Source: Methanolinea sp. | Lineage (GTDB): Archaea; Halobacteriota; Methanomicrobia; Methanomicrobiales; Methanospirillaceae | Direction: 5' to 3' | Assembly (NCBI GenBank): GCA_030055515.1 | Contig: JASFYI010000003.1 | Span: forward strand, 164,506-228,505 | Length of the DNA: 64,000 nt | Shown here: piece after piece, positions 18,477 to 27,075 of the stretch | Layout: the number at the start of each line of letters is the position of its first letter | Position numbering within the stretch: position 1 is the first letter of the stretch | The notes under the pieces: generated by a model | Databases searched by the model: none | Told to the model about the DNA's origin: nothing | Seen by the model: only the letters and a program-made list of their open reading frames with translations | Made by a program: the position numbers and the translations under genes

Positions 18477-19226
18477 TCACGCACCACCCCCGAGCCGCGC
18501 AATCGCGCCCTCCGTCCACACCGTGAGCCTCCCGGGGAGCGTGCCAGGCGCGAGGAGCTCGCAGGTGAGCTGGTCCACGGTGGTCACGTCGACGCCCGGC
18601 AGGTTCTCCGCGGCGTAAAGGGGCTTTCCTGCCGTCACGATGAGGAGGCTCTTCTTCTGCTTGTACCGCCGGCCCCTCATCTTCCCGCGACCCGCGCGTA
18701 CCTTCCGGCTCGCCTTGGCCTTCAGGACGTCTCCGAGGACGCCCGCAGCCGCGAGGACGGGGATGACGTCACGCGTCTTCTCGAGATCCTCGAACCGGTC
18801 CTCGAGGATGACGGGGACGTGCGAGGAGAAGACGTGCCCCCTCGCCCTGACGAGCTCTTCGCACGCAGTCGCCGCGATCGCCGACCACATCGCCTTCCTC
18901 TTCTCCTTCTTGTTCATCCGGCGCACGAGCACCTTCTCCACGACCGGCGGGTGGGCTTCCCTCCCGCCCCTCGCCTGCGGGACCTTCGCGGCCCGCGAAC
19001 CGCCCTTGATCCGCGGCACCTGCGCGACACCGCGGCCGGATCCCCAGCTGTGCGCCGACGAGAGGATTCCCGCGTAGGGATACGTCCCGTGGGGCTGCCG
19101 CCTCGTGCTCTGGAGGGCAATGACCGCCTTCTTGATCAGGTCGGGGCGGTATTCCTCCTCGAAGACGGCGGGGAGATCTATCTCCCGGAGAACCGAGCCG
19201 TCCAGTGATAATACCTGCGCTTTCAT
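18477..19226 (-). CDS. rpl4: Ribosomal protein uL4 (L4)
   Basis: Large-subunit protein of 249 residues that reaches into the exit tunnel. The basic loop with GSGRGVAQVPRIKGGSRAAK (about 64-83) and the C-terminal GVDVTTVDQLTCELLAPGTL segment are characteristic. It follows rpl3 by four bases. Confidence 0.97.
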   Translation of the reverse strand: MKAQVLSLDGSVLREIDLPAVFEEEYRPDLIKKAVIALQSTRRQPHGTYPYAGILSSAHSWGSGRGVAQVPRIKGGSRAAKVPQARGGREAHPPVVEKVLVRRMNKKEKRKAMWSAIAATACEELVRARGHVFSSHVPVILEDRFEDLEKTRDVIPVLAAAGVLGDVLKAKASRKVRAGRGKMRGRRYKQKKSLLIVTAGKPLYAAENLPGVDVTTVDQLTCELLAPGTLPGRLTVWTEGAIARLGGGA

Positions 19227-19230
19227 CTCC

Positions 19231-20247
19231 TCAGCACCCCTGCTTGCTCTCCGTGCTCACGAACTCGATCGTCGGCTGCCGGACCACGTGCTCACCCTGC
19301 CTGATTGCCGGCCTGATGCGCACGAGCCTCTTGGCAGGCCCGGGGATCGACCCCTTGACGAGGACGTAGGGGTTCTTCACCACGCCGTAGTGGAGGAAAC
19401 CGCCCTTCGGGCAGATTTCGTCGCCGTTCTCGCCGATCTTGAGGATCCTCTTGTTGAACTCGGTCCGCTGCTGGTACCCCATCTGCCCCATCTGGGGAAC
19501 CTGCCAGCGGACGTGGTGCGGGTTCCACGGCCCGAGGTTGCCGACGTGCCGTTCCTTGCCACCCCTCGCGTGCTTCCTCTTGCGCAGCTTGACACCCCAG
19601 CGCTTCACCGGTCCCTGTGTCCCCTTCCCCTTCGTCACGGCCGTGATGTCCGCGTAAGCACCCGGCTGTATGATGTTCTTGAGGTGGACCTCCTTGCCGA
19701 GGAGGGACGCAGCGAAGTCCAGTCTCTGCTGGACCGTGCCCCCTGCGACCCGCACCTCCATGATCTCGGGGACCTTCTTTGGGACCCCGCTCACCATCTG
19801 GGGGAGGGTGTGCATCACGGCGAAGATCTCCTCCACCACGCCCTTCGCGACCGCGTCCCTCATCTCGTCCATCGCCTTCGCCGCGTCGTACTCCTTGGGG
19901 AGGGTGATTCTCTTCCCGAGGGCCTCGTCGAGGTTCCCCGCCCAGACCTCCGTGAGGGGGTGCCTCCCGTAGGTGTCCCTCCTGTAAGCCCGGATGGCGG
20001 CAACCTTCATCGGGGGTGTCTCGATCACGGTGACCGGCACCATGATGTCCTTCCCCTCCGTCGGGCTGTTCTTGTGATCATCCACCATGATGACGTGGGT
20101 CATCCCCACCTTGTACCCGGCAAAGCCCTGGAGCATGGGCTCTCCCTCGTACTGGGGCCATGACTGGTACCGGGGTACAGGGCTCTTGGCCCTCTTGCGG
20201 GGGGAAAAGGCCAGAGATCCTCTTCGTGGATGGTTTATCTTGGGCAT
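19231..20247 (-). CDS. rpl3: Ribosomal protein uL3 (L3)
   Basis: Archaeal-type L3 of 338 residues, much longer than the bacterial form. It starts [20 protein letters not shown] and contains the [20 protein letters not shown] loop around 218-237 that approaches the peptidyl-transferase centre. First gene of the S10-like block. No TATA box is seen directly before it; the nearest lies about 490 bases upstream, beyond the structured region at 20250-20712. Confidence 0.97.
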   Translation of the reverse strand: MPKINHPRRGSLAFSPRKRAKSPVPRYQSWPQYEGEPMLQGFAGYKVGMTHVIMVDDHKNSPTEGKDIMVPVTVIETPPMKVAAIRAYRRDTYGRHPLTEVWAGNLDEALGKRITLPKEYDAAKAMDEMRDAVAKGVVEEIFAVMHTLPQMVSGVPKKVPEIMEVRVAGGTVQQRLDFAASLLGKEVHLKNIIQPGAYADITAVTKGKGTQGPVKRWGVKLRKRKHARGGKERHVGNLGPWNPHHVRWQVPQMGQMGYQQRTEFNKRILKIGENGDEICPKGGFLHYGVVKNPYVLVKGSIPGPAKRLVRIRPAIRQGEHVVRQPTIEFVSTESKQGC

Positions 20248-20249
20248 GT

Positions 20250-20712
20250 CTCGATCAATCCTGCATTCTCGAATCGTCTCTGCCGCGGGGTCGGCCCGCG
20301 GCCTTCACCGGGTCTCCCGGTCTCGAACGCCTATCCTCGGCCGGTCCGCGCAGGAGTCGGGCGGTGTCCCCGGGCTCCGGGTGGGAGGGAGCATGCCCTC
20401 CCACGGTATCCCGGAAGAACGGCCCTCGCCCTTTCCGACCGCTTCCCTCCGATCTGCCTCGCAAAGAGTGTCTGAATCCGGCACGGACCTGCCTTCCCGC
20501 GCTCGTCCTCTCGCGGCGGTCCAAGGGCCCATATCCCAGCGGATACGTCCGCCCCGTGTGCCTTCTTCAGTGCCACCGTGTCAGCCGGTGGTGATCGCTC
20601 ACCACTCTCCCGCGATAAGGACACCGGCCCACCCCGGGACGGTGTCCCTGACCTTCGGTGCGGATTCCTCCCCGGGAACTCCTGTCCCGCGGGGCGGTTT
20701 CCTCACATAGGC
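20250..20712 (-). ncRNA. Unidentified structured RNA or long leader upstream of rpl3
   Basis: About 460 bases with no credible protein in any frame but rich in perfect inverted repeats. Hairpins on the minus strand include 20588-20605 (7-bp stem, GNRA-type GCGA loop), 20381-20404 (9-bp stem), 20307-20321 (6-bp stem) and 20282-20302 (7-bp stem). A long-range helix pairs 20346-20357 with 20678-20692 (7 plus 5 pairs around a 3-base bulge), closing a domain of about 345 nt. A TATA box at 20735-20745 predicts a start near 20712. It may be a separate stable RNA or an unusually long leader of the ribosomal operon. It lacks the RNase P and SRP RNA signatures. Confidence 0.6.
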
Positions 20713-20734
20713 TCCATAATAATTCGGGGGAAAC

Positions 20735-20745
20735 GCATATAAACC
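20735..20745 (-). promoter_or_regulatory. TATA box before the structured RNA / S10 block
   Basis: The minus strand reads AAGGTTTATATGC, a near-consensus archaeal box A, about 25 bases before the predicted 5' end of the structured RNA. It is the only good TATA box seen between the tfx gene and rpl3, so it may drive the ribosomal operon too. Confidence 0.6.
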
Positions 20746-20763
20746 TTATTCAGGCCGGGGCCG

Positions 20764-21168
20764 CTACCCGAAGTAGAGGTCCCCGTCCGGGGTGATGTAG
20801 ACCTCGATGTCCCCCTTGACGAGTCGGGCCCTCGTCCGGCCGGGGGCAGACTCCCTGATCCTGTTGAGGAGGGAGAGCGTGTCGTACTTGACCTTGATCC
20901 CGTGTTTCTCTGCCTCCCTGTACACGAGGGACGCGGCATCGAGGAGGTCCATCCCCGTGCTGATGGTGCAGAGGCGGGTGCCGTCGATGGTGTAGAGGAA
21001 CTCGAGCGTCTCCCTCGCCTTCCGAATGTTCTCGAGTGCAGACCTCTCTATCGTGCACACGTTTGCCTTCGAGGTCTTGATGATGTCCGCGATCTGCTGC
21101 TGGGTCAGTCCCTGTTTCCGGTACCGCAAGACTTCCTTCTGCCTCTCGGTCAGCAGCCCACCCTTCAT
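20764..21168 (-). CDS. Tfx family DNA-binding protein
   Basis: Transcription regulator of 134 residues, the usual Tfx length. An N-terminal LuxR/sigma-like helix-turn-helix (about 6-45, with LTERQKEVLRYRKQGLTQQQ at its start) is followed by a C-terminal domain of unknown ligand. Tfx of Methanothermobacter binds the promoter of the formylmethanofuran dehydrogenase (fmdE) operon, so a role in tuning methanogenesis genes is plausible here next to mtd, but is inference. A GGGAAG ribosome site lies before the ATG. Confidence 0.88.
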   Translation of the reverse strand: MKGGLLTERQKEVLRYRKQGLTQQQIADIIKTSKANVCTIERSALENIRKARETLEFLYTIDGTRLCTISTGMDLLDAASLVYREAEKHGIKVKYDTLSLLNRIRESAPGRTRARLVKGDIEVYITPDGDLYFG

Positions 21169-21348
21169 GATCTTCCCTTGGGGAGCGTGATTTAAACATC
21201 TTTCGTTAACTCACTTGGATTTCTAAGGCATCTTGTAGATATTCCGTCGCGCCCGTGCAGTTTCCGGAGATTCCCCGGGATATTCCCCGGGATAATCCCG
21301 CGGATGGGGAAATTGCCTGCAATTTGGGGAGTAAAAGATTTCAAAACG

Positions 21349-21355
21349 TTTATAA
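21349..21355 (+). promoter_or_regulatory. TATA box of mtd
   Basis: The sequence ACGTTTATAAC, preceded by an A-rich stretch that could act as BRE, is located 52 bases before the mtd ATG. It predicts a short leader of about 28 bases. Confidence 0.6.
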
Positions 21356-21406
21356 CAGTAGTGGCAGATAGTAACCTGTTAAAACTAAAAAACGAGGTTG
21401 AATTAT

Positions 21407-22246
21407 ATGGTTGTGAAAGTAGGAGTTGCGAAGCTGGGCAATATCGCGAGTGGCGTGATGGCCGAGCTCCTCCTCGACGAGAGGGCAGACCGCGAGGATA
21501 TGATCACGTTCATGGCCACGAGCGGCACGAAACTCCAGCCCGAGGACATCGACCGCGTCGTCAACAACCTGATCGCGTGGAAACCCGACTTCGCCATCGT
21601 CGTATCCCCTAACGGCGTCCTCCCCGGACCGACGGGGGCACGCGAGAGGCTCGCCGCGGCAGGGATCCCGACGATCTTCATCACGGACGATATCACGACG
21701 AAGAAGGAATGGGCCGAGATCAAGGACGGGAAGTTCGGCTACATCATCATGAAGGGCGACGCCATGATCGGTGCCCGCAGGGAGTTCCTCGACCCCATCG
21801 AGATGGCGGACTACAACGGGAACCTGATCAAGGTCCTCTCGATCACGGGCGCGTTCCGCAAGCTCCAGATGGCCCTCGACCAGGTGATCGACCAGGTCAA
21901 GGCCGGGAAGAAGGGATCGGAGCTCGTCCTGCCCAAGCTCGTCGTCACGTCTGACAAGGCCGTGGAGGGAGAGTTCTCGAACCCGTACGCGCTCGCAAAG
22001 GCGAGGGCAGCCTACGAGATCGCGCAGTCTGTCGCGATGGTCAACGTCAAGGGCTGCTTCATGACGAAGGAGTGGGAGAAGTACATCCCGATCGTCTGTT
22101 CCGCGCACGAGATGATGCGGATCGCGGCGACCCTCTGCGACGAGGCGAGGGAACTGGAGAAGGCATGCGACGGTGTCGTCCGCAAGCCGCACAAGAAGGA
22201 TGGCGTCATCGTCTCCAAGACAAAGCTCATCAGCAAGCCGGAGTGA
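21407..22246 (+). CDS. mtd: F420-dependent methylene-H4MPT dehydrogenase
   Basis: Mtd of 279 residues, which reduces methenyl-H4MPT to methylene-H4MPT with reduced F420 in CO2-reducing methanogenesis. The N terminus [20 protein letters not shown] and the inner segments [20 protein letters not shown] and [18 protein letters not shown] are characteristic of the family. A TTG at 21398 could extend the frame by three residues but the ATG is preceded by the better context. Mer, the next enzyme of the pathway, is encoded 1 kb downstream on the other strand. Confidence 0.97.
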   Translation: MVVKVGVAKLGNIASGVMAELLLDERADREDMITFMATSGTKLQPEDIDRVVNNLIAWKPDFAIVVSPNGVLPGPTGARERLAAAGIPTIFITDDITTKKEWAEIKDGKFGYIIMKGDAMIGARREFLDPIEMADYNGNLIKVLSITGAFRKLQMALDQVIDQVKAGKKGSELVLPKLVVTSDKAVEGEFSNPYALAKARAAYEIAQSVAMVNVKGCFMTKEWEKYIPIVCSAHEMMRIAATLCDEARELEKACDGVVRKPHKKDGVIVSKTKLISKPE

Positions 22247-22256
22247 ACCGGCACAA

Positions 22257-22270
22257 TTTTTTCCTATTTT
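22257..22270 (+). terminator. T-rich terminator after mtd
   Basis: The mtd stop is followed after ten bases by T6, then CCTA and T4, a pattern that ends transcription in archaea. The convergent GalT-like gene ends shortly after. Confidence 0.45.
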
Positions 22271-22308
22271 GCGCCGGCCATGCCGGTTCTCCCGTTTCCC
22301 CGTCGGGA

Positions 22309-23244
22309 TTATCCCGGTTTTCCCCCGTTCCGGTAGAAATGCCCGAGGTCCTCGGGGAGGGTGAGGATGACGGGTTCCTGGTGGATCCTCTCCATGAATG
22401 CCGAGTCACTCGTCGAGGACTCGTTGGGGTTGATGCGGGAGATGACCGAGCAGAACACCCGGAAACCGTTCTCCCTCTTCTCCCTGTCAAAGAATATCGA
22501 CATGTTGAAGGCGTGTGTCCCGAGGCTCCGGTACATCTCCAGGATGGAGAGGAGCCCCTCCGCGAACGTGCCGATGTAGGGCTCGAAGTCGGAGAGGGTC
22601 GTGACGGGGAGGACAGCCCGGACCTCCCTCTCGCCGAGCGGGACCGCCTGCGCGATCCAGCATACCTCGTCGCCGAAGAGGAATCGTGCGCCTTCGCGCT
22701 CCTTCTCGACGAGGCTCTCCCAGTACGTCTCGCCGTGCCTGACGAGGTACCGGAAGCCCCCCTCCATGTACCGCTCGGCGAGGACCGGGGGCCTCCGGTC
22801 CACGAGGCCCTGGATGTGGGGGTGGGCGATGCTCGCGCCCGCGGAGGGGAGGAAGTTCCAGTTGATGCTCGGGTAGCCGGGCACGTGCGCGAGAGACTGG
22901 ACCTGGGCGGCAAGGGCGTCTTCGATCTGCCGGGCCGAGAACGCGTCGACGTGGTGGGCGCGGGTGACCACGGTCACGGTGTGCCACTCCGCGAAGGGGA
23001 AGAGGTTCGGGAACGTGAGGCTCTCGCCGACGGCGATCCGCGACCCGTCGGGAAACGTCGGTGTCACCCTCTCCACCGCGTCCCCGCAGAAGGGGCACCC
23101 CGCGGGGGGAGCCGGGGGGACGTACCTCGCGTCGAGACGGCGGTTCAGTCTCTCGGGGGATATCTTGCACCGGAGGCCCGAGACGTGTTCTTCCCGGACC
23201 TGGATCGTGCTCGTCCCAGACCTTATCTCGGTGACCGTGAACAT
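22309..23244 (-). CDS. GalT-like nucleotidylyltransferase (HIT superfamily)
   Basis: Protein of 311 residues related to galactose-1-phosphate uridylyltransferase. The active-site signature HPHIQ is at residues 141-145 behind PSAGASIA, where the first His after the Ala-rich turn would carry the nucleotidyl group. A zinc-type pair C50/C53 (CPFC) is present. Methanogens use such proteins for unknown sugar phosphates, possibly for cell-surface glycan precursors; true GalT activity is not assured. It is read separately from mer, as a T10 terminator lies between. Confidence 0.75.
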   Translation of the reverse strand: MFTVTEIRSGTSTIQVREEHVSGLRCKISPERLNRRLDARYVPPAPPAGCPFCGDAVERVTPTFPDGSRIAVGESLTFPNLFPFAEWHTVTVVTRAHHVDAFSARQIEDALAAQVQSLAHVPGYPSINWNFLPSAGASIAHPHIQGLVDRRPPVLAERYMEGGFRYLVRHGETYWESLVEKEREGARFLFGDEVCWIAQAVPLGEREVRAVLPVTTLSDFEPYIGTFAEGLLSILEMYRSLGTHAFNMSIFFDREKRENGFRVFCSVISRINPNESSTSDSAFMERIHQEPVILTLPEDLGHFYRNGGKPG

Positions 23245-23275
23245 GCGGGCCCCTGCCCCCGGCGGGCCTCCGGTC

Positions 23276-23285
23276 AAAAAAAAAA
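23276..23285 (-). terminator. T10 terminator after mer
   Basis: Ten consecutive T on the minus strand lie 34 bases after the mer stop, behind a C-rich stretch. This is the strongest U-tract terminator in the window and separates mer from the GalT-like gene. Confidence 0.6.
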
Positions 23286-23318
23286 GGGGGATTCTCGTGT
23301 CCCCGGAGCGGGACTCCT

Positions 23319-24308
23319 TCAGACGATGTACTTGCCGAGCAGCCTGATGGACGTCGTCATGTCAGGGCCTAGCGGGGACCCGAAGATGATCTGGGTGACG
23401 CCTGCCTTGACGAGATCCTCGCACTTCTGCTTGACGGTGTCCGGCGTGCCGGCGATCGTGAAGGCATCGATGATCTTGTCGTCGACCGTCTCCCCGGCGG
23501 TCTTGAAGTCGAACTTCGCGAGCGCGGACTTGATGATCGCGACCTTGTTCGCGTCGAGGCCGTGGCGCTGGAGCACCTCGGGCGGGGAACCCGCGGCGAT
23601 GAACGCGGCGACGATCCTCGCGGCATTCCGTGCCTTCTTCTCGTTCATGTCGATGGACATCGCCGTGTAGGCACCCACGTCGAAGTTCTTCTTGCCGACC
23701 TTCTCGCAGGCAGCCTTGATGATGGGGATCGCGACCTGGAAGTCCTTCGGGTTCGACGCGTTGATCAGGGCACCGTCACCGATCGTCCCCGCGAGCTCGA
23801 GGACCTTGGGTCCCTGGGCACCGATGTAGATCGGGATTCCCTTCTTGCCGGGCAGGGTGACCCCGGTGAGCTTCGCACCGTCGTAGTCGAAGAACTCCAT
23901 GCCTGACTTCTTGATCTCCTCGCCCGCGATGAGCCTGCGAATCTGGGTTACCGCCTCGTTGAGCCGTGCGACGGGCTTGACGGGATTGATGGCGATCTTC
24001 GGCAGCGTGGAGAGGTCACCGGGGCCGATCCCGAGGACCGCACGGCCGTCGGAGATCTCGTTCAGCGTGCAGATGAACGATGCCATCGCGGCCGGGGTGT
24101 CCGTGAAGGCGTTCATGATCCCCGGGCCCATCTTGAGGGTCGTCGTGTTCGCCGCGACCATCGCGAGGGTCGGGTAGCAGTGGCGGTTGTTGTAGTGGTT
24201 GGTGATCCACGCGTAGTCAATGTCCTTGGACTCGGCGAGCTTGCAGTAATTCACGACCTGCTTGACATTGACCGCACCTGGTACGAACTCTATTCCATAG
24301 GTTGTCAA
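23319..24308 (-). CDS. mer: F420-dependent methylene-H4MPT reductase
   Basis: Mer of 329 residues, a bacterial-luciferase-like flavin-free enzyme that makes methyl-H4MPT with reduced F420. Signatures are YGIEFVPG at the start, AWITNHYNNRHCYPTLAM near 33-50, LGIGPGD near 90 and IGAQGPKVLELAG near 160. The likely start is TTG at 24308, nine bases behind GAGGTG; a GTG at 24320 would overlap that ribosome site and add four residues. It has its own promoter and a strong terminator, so it is transcribed alone. Confidence 0.95.
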   Translation of the reverse strand: MTTYGIEFVPGAVNVKQVVNYCKLAESKDIDYAWITNHYNNRHCYPTLAMVAANTTTLKMGPGIMNAFTDTPAAMASFICTLNEISDGRAVLGIGPGDLSTLPKIAINPVKPVARLNEAVTQIRRLIAGEEIKKSGMEFFDYDGAKLTGVTLPGKKGIPIYIGAQGPKVLELAGTIGDGALINASNPKDFQVAIPIIKAACEKVGKKNFDVGAYTAMSIDMNEKKARNAARIVAAFIAAGSPPEVLQRHGLDANKVAIIKSALAKFDFKTAGETVDDKIIDAFTIAGTPDTVKQKCEDLVKAGVTQIIFGSPLGPDMTTSIRLLGKYIV

Positions 24309-24343
24309 GGTTCCATTCACCTCATGGAATAGTATCGAACGAA

Positions 24344-24355
24344 GATTTAAATACG
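24344..24355 (-). promoter_or_regulatory. TATA box of mer
   Basis: The minus strand reads CGTATTTAAATC about 40 bases before the mer start codon, giving a very short leader that contains the GAGGTG ribosome site. Confidence 0.55.
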
Positions 24356-24448
24356 TTATGATTTTCTTTCCCCCAAACGAGTCGATTACTACAGGAACAG
24401 AAGTGCTTTATCGTCGCAGGAAAAACCTCACAGCAGAAGAAGGCAAAA

Positions 24449-25609
24449 ATGCGGATTCTCACGGTGGGTCTTGGCGGGGCGGGCACGCACATCGCAGACA
24501 GGCTCCTTGATCACGACAGGATTGCCGGTTCCCACTGCGTGGACGCGATCGCGGTCGACTGCGACGCGGAGAACCTCGCGTCGCTCCGGGCGGTTCCGGC
24601 CGATTGCAGGCTCTTCTTTTCGCCCCTCGACCCCGAGGACCAGGGGTCTCTCACCGAACACGTCCCGCGGGAGGAGGTACTCGCCCACCTCCAGGCGCTG
24701 GACGACGGGGACATCGACGCCCTCTTCGTCTGCTGCGGGCTCGGCGGGACGCTCGCATACGCCGTCCCCGGTCTCGTCACGTTCCTGAAGGAATCGCTCG
24801 GCGAACCTGTCTTTACGATCTGCACCCTTCCCCGCCGCGAGGAGGGGACGGAGCGCCTCGCACGGGCCGTGGACCAGCTCGAGGGGACCCTCCCCGCCAC
24901 CGACGGCGTCATCGTCTTTGACAACGAGGCGTGGAAGGGGAGGCTCCCCCTGCAGGAACAGCGTGGAGGGAAGGATACCCCCTCCCTCCCCTTCCCGGGG
25001 AAGCTCGTCGAAAAGGTCCTCCCCCGCGGAGAGGAGACCCCCGTCGACCCGTTCTACGAGGGGATCGACTCGCTCATCGCGAGGAGGGTGACGCTCCTCC
25101 TGCGCGCGGGCGAGTGGTCCACGCGGGACCCCGAGGAGATCCCGGACCTCGTCCTCGATGCCGGGGAGATCCTGAACACGATCCAGGGGGCGGGTCTCGC
25201 GACGCTCGGGTACGCGAGGGAGGAGCTCCCCCCCGCGAGGCCACTCGACCACGTCCTGCGCTTCGGGCCCCACACGCGGTCCGTCAAGGAATGCCACGTG
25301 AAAGCCTCGAGGATCGTGGAGCTCGCGAAGAGGGCAGTGTACGACGAGATATCGGCGTCGACCGACCTCTCCCGCGTCAAGAAAGGCCTCCTGCTGATCG
25401 CGGGACCCCGCCACGAGATGAGCATGAAGGGATTCATGACGGTGCGGAGGTGGCTTGACCGGAGCATCCCCGACCTCGAGCTCCGCTCCGGGGATTACCC
25501 GGTGAGGGACACGCGGTACATCGGCGTGCTCGTCCTCCTCGCCGGGATGGAAACCCTTCCCCGCATCGAGGAGATGCGCCGCGAAAAGGAGGGCAATCCC
25601 GGCCCGTAG
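24449..25609 (+). CDS. Divergent FtsZ/tubulin-like GTPase-fold protein
   Basis: Protein of 386 residues with the layout of the FtsZ/CetZ superfamily but degenerate motifs. A T1-like loop VGLGGAGTHIADRL lies at 6-19. The tubulin signature GGGTGTG is replaced by GLGGTLA at 97-103, followed by the typical strand VFTICTLPRR. A T7-like segment DLVLDAGE (233-240) leads into QGAGLATLGYAREE, as in FtsZ helix H8 onwards. Loss of the phosphate-binding threonine-glycine pattern suggests altered or absent GTP hydrolysis. It may be a partner or regulator of canonical FtsZ; a role in division or shape is inference. Ribosome site GAAGG precedes the ATG. Confidence 0.68.
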   Translation: MRILTVGLGGAGTHIADRLLDHDRIAGSHCVDAIAVDCDAENLASLRAVPADCRLFFSPLDPEDQGSLTEHVPREEVLAHLQALDDGDIDALFVCCGLGGTLAYAVPGLVTFLKESLGEPVFTICTLPRREEGTERLARAVDQLEGTLPATDGVIVFDNEAWKGRLPLQEQRGGKDTPSLPFPGKLVEKVLPRGEETPVDPFYEGIDSLIARRVTLLLRAGEWSTRDPEEIPDLVLDAGEILNTIQGAGLATLGYAREELPPARPLDHVLRFGPHTRSVKECHVKASRIVELAKRAVYDEISASTDLSRVKKGLLLIAGPRHEMSMKGFMTVRRWLDRSIPDLELRSGDYPVRDTRYIGVLVLLAGMETLPRIEEMRREKEGNPGP

Positions 25610-25631
25610 TGGGCGGGTTTGCAGGTGGTCT

Positions 25632-26579
25632 TCATTCCCCGAGGAACCGCGAGAATGGAATGGTCCCCGCCCCGATCTCCGTCTTTATGGGGATTCCCTT
25701 CTCGTACGCGTTTGCGACGAAGTTCATCCCCGAGTACGCGACGATCGCGAGCCGGTAGGGATCGAGGACGAGGTTGAAGACCGAGCTCCCCAGCGCGACG
25801 GGGAAGACGAACCCTGCCCTTTTCATCCGTGCGACGGTCTCCCTCGCCCTGCTCTCGGCAACCGCGGGGATCTCGCGGACGTTTGCGAGGGCGATCCCGG
25901 AACCGGTCCGGACGAGGGACGAGAGCGAGGTGAGGCCCGAGGAGATGAAGAGCTGGAGGGGGTCGATCGTCGTCCCCCGATACCCGATCAGGTCCACGAA
26001 GTGCGTCGCCTCCTCGTGCTGGATGGCGAGCCGGCCCCCGTACGCCATCCGGACGGGTATCCCTTCCCTCTGGAAGACACCGTCCATGGTGATACTGCAT
26101 ATGCTCAGTATCCCGACCCTCCCCTTCGGGATCCTCGGGTCGCTATCGACGATCCGGTACCTGGAGAAAAAACCGCACCTCGCCGCGACGACCTCGTCGA
26201 AGGCCGCGGTTGCCTCGCCCAGTCTCTCCTCGGGGACGATGGAGAGGTTGTACGCGACGTCCCCCGTGGAGGTCTCGGGATTGAAGGTGCTCCTGTACGC
26301 GAGGCGCTCGAGCTTCGAGATGATGAACCCCACCCTGTCGCCGACGAGTGCATTCTCCGTCTCCTGGTGACCGTACGGGGTGAGGACGCGGCCCTGGTTC
26401 CCCACCTTCCGCGTGAAGCCCATCTCGTCGAGGTACCGGAGATAGTACTGGACGGCCCTGTCGCTCAGGACAAAACCCCTCTCCGCCATGAGCTCCGAGA
26501 GTCTCTTTGCACCCATCGGCTCGGAATGTTCTTTCAGTATGCGGAGGATCTCGATGTACTTCCTCTCGGTGTGGATCAT
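25632..26579 (-). CDS. nrpR: NrpR-type nitrogen/global regulator
   Basis: Transcriptional repressor of 315 residues. An N-terminal winged helix (about 1-70) is followed by a single NrpR effector domain (DUF128), recognisable by VGILSICSITMDGVFQREGI and the C-terminal NFVANAYEKGIPIKTEIGAG. In methanogens NrpR represses nitrogen-assimilation genes and is released by 2-oxoglutarate. Methanococcal NrpR has two effector domains, while a single-domain form with HTH (NrpRI) works with a separate NrpRII in Methanosarcina; the latter arrangement is expected here. The ATG directly follows the dCTP-deaminase-family stop. Confidence 0.88.
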   Translation of the reverse strand: MIHTERKYIEILRILKEHSEPMGAKRLSELMAERGFVLSDRAVQYYLRYLDEMGFTRKVGNQGRVLTPYGHQETENALVGDRVGFIISKLERLAYRSTFNPETSTGDVAYNLSIVPEERLGEATAAFDEVVAARCGFFSRYRIVDSDPRIPKGRVGILSICSITMDGVFQREGIPVRMAYGGRLAIQHEEATHFVDLIGYRGTTIDPLQLFISSGLTSLSSLVRTGSGIALANVREIPAVAESRARETVARMKRAGFVFPVALGSSVFNLVLDPYRLAIVAYSGMNFVANAYEKGIPIKTEIGAGTIPFSRFLGE

Positions 26580-27017
26580 TCATCTCGCCTGGATGACTCC
26601 CGTGCTGTCCTGGTACTTCCCCTCGTACACCATCCCGCCGTCCGTGACCTGGTGGAAGATGATCTGGGCAACCCTGTCGTTCTTCCTGATCGTGAGGTGA
26701 CTCTGGCCCATGTTCACGAGGCAGAGGGTGAGCTGCCCCCGGAATCCCGGGTCGACGAACCCTGCCGTGAGGACGACACCCATCCTCCCGAACGTCGACC
26801 TGCACCTGAGTGTCGCCGCGATGTCCGCGGGGAGCTCGACCCTCTCGAGGGTATTGACGAGGGTGCAGATTCCCGGCGAGAGGACGAAGTCACCACCTAC
26901 CCGGAGATCGTAGGATGCGGGCTGCTGGCACTCCTCGCTGTAGGGCTCGATCACGAGGTCTCCGTCCCTGCTGTCCTTCCCAAGACGCCTCCTTATCTCG
27001 CGCGCGGAGAGGATCAT
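26580..27017 (-). CDS. dCTP deaminase/dUTPase family protein, probably dUTPase
   Basis: Trimeric dUTPase-fold protein of 145 residues, shorter than the usual 170-200 of dCTP deaminases. The nucleotide-binding segment RSTFGRMG (73-80) and AGFVDPGFRGQLTL (85-98) are clear, with Asp89 in the dUTPase position. The glutamate that catalyses deamination in Dcd (E138 in E. coli) is replaced by Cys99. The protein is therefore more likely a monofunctional dUTP diphosphatase that protects DNA from uracil. It is co-oriented with and abuts nrpR. Confidence 0.75.
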   Translation of the reverse strand: MILSAREIRRRLGKDSRDGDLVIEPYSEECQQPASYDLRVGGDFVLSPGICTLVNTLERVELPADIAATLRCRSTFGRMGVVLTAGFVDPGFRGQLTLCLVNMGQSHLTIRKNDRVAQIIFHQVTDGGMVYEGKYQDSTGVIQAR

Positions 27018-27075
27018 GGCTACAGATAATTCACCCGGAAAATGCTTAATATCTTGTCCTCCCTAAAGGTTTTCC

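Noticed and set aside
20255..20624. Several short minus-strand open frames in the structured RNA region
   Set aside because: They overlap each other in different frames, have no ribosome site and show compositional bias from inverted repeats rather than protein character.
20250..20712. Possible RNase P RNA in the structured region before rpl3
   Set aside because: The universally conserved RNase P elements (GAGGAAAGTC near the 5' end, ACAGAA with GGCTTA near the 3' end) are absent on both strands; only a weak GAGGAATCC-like stretch occurs.
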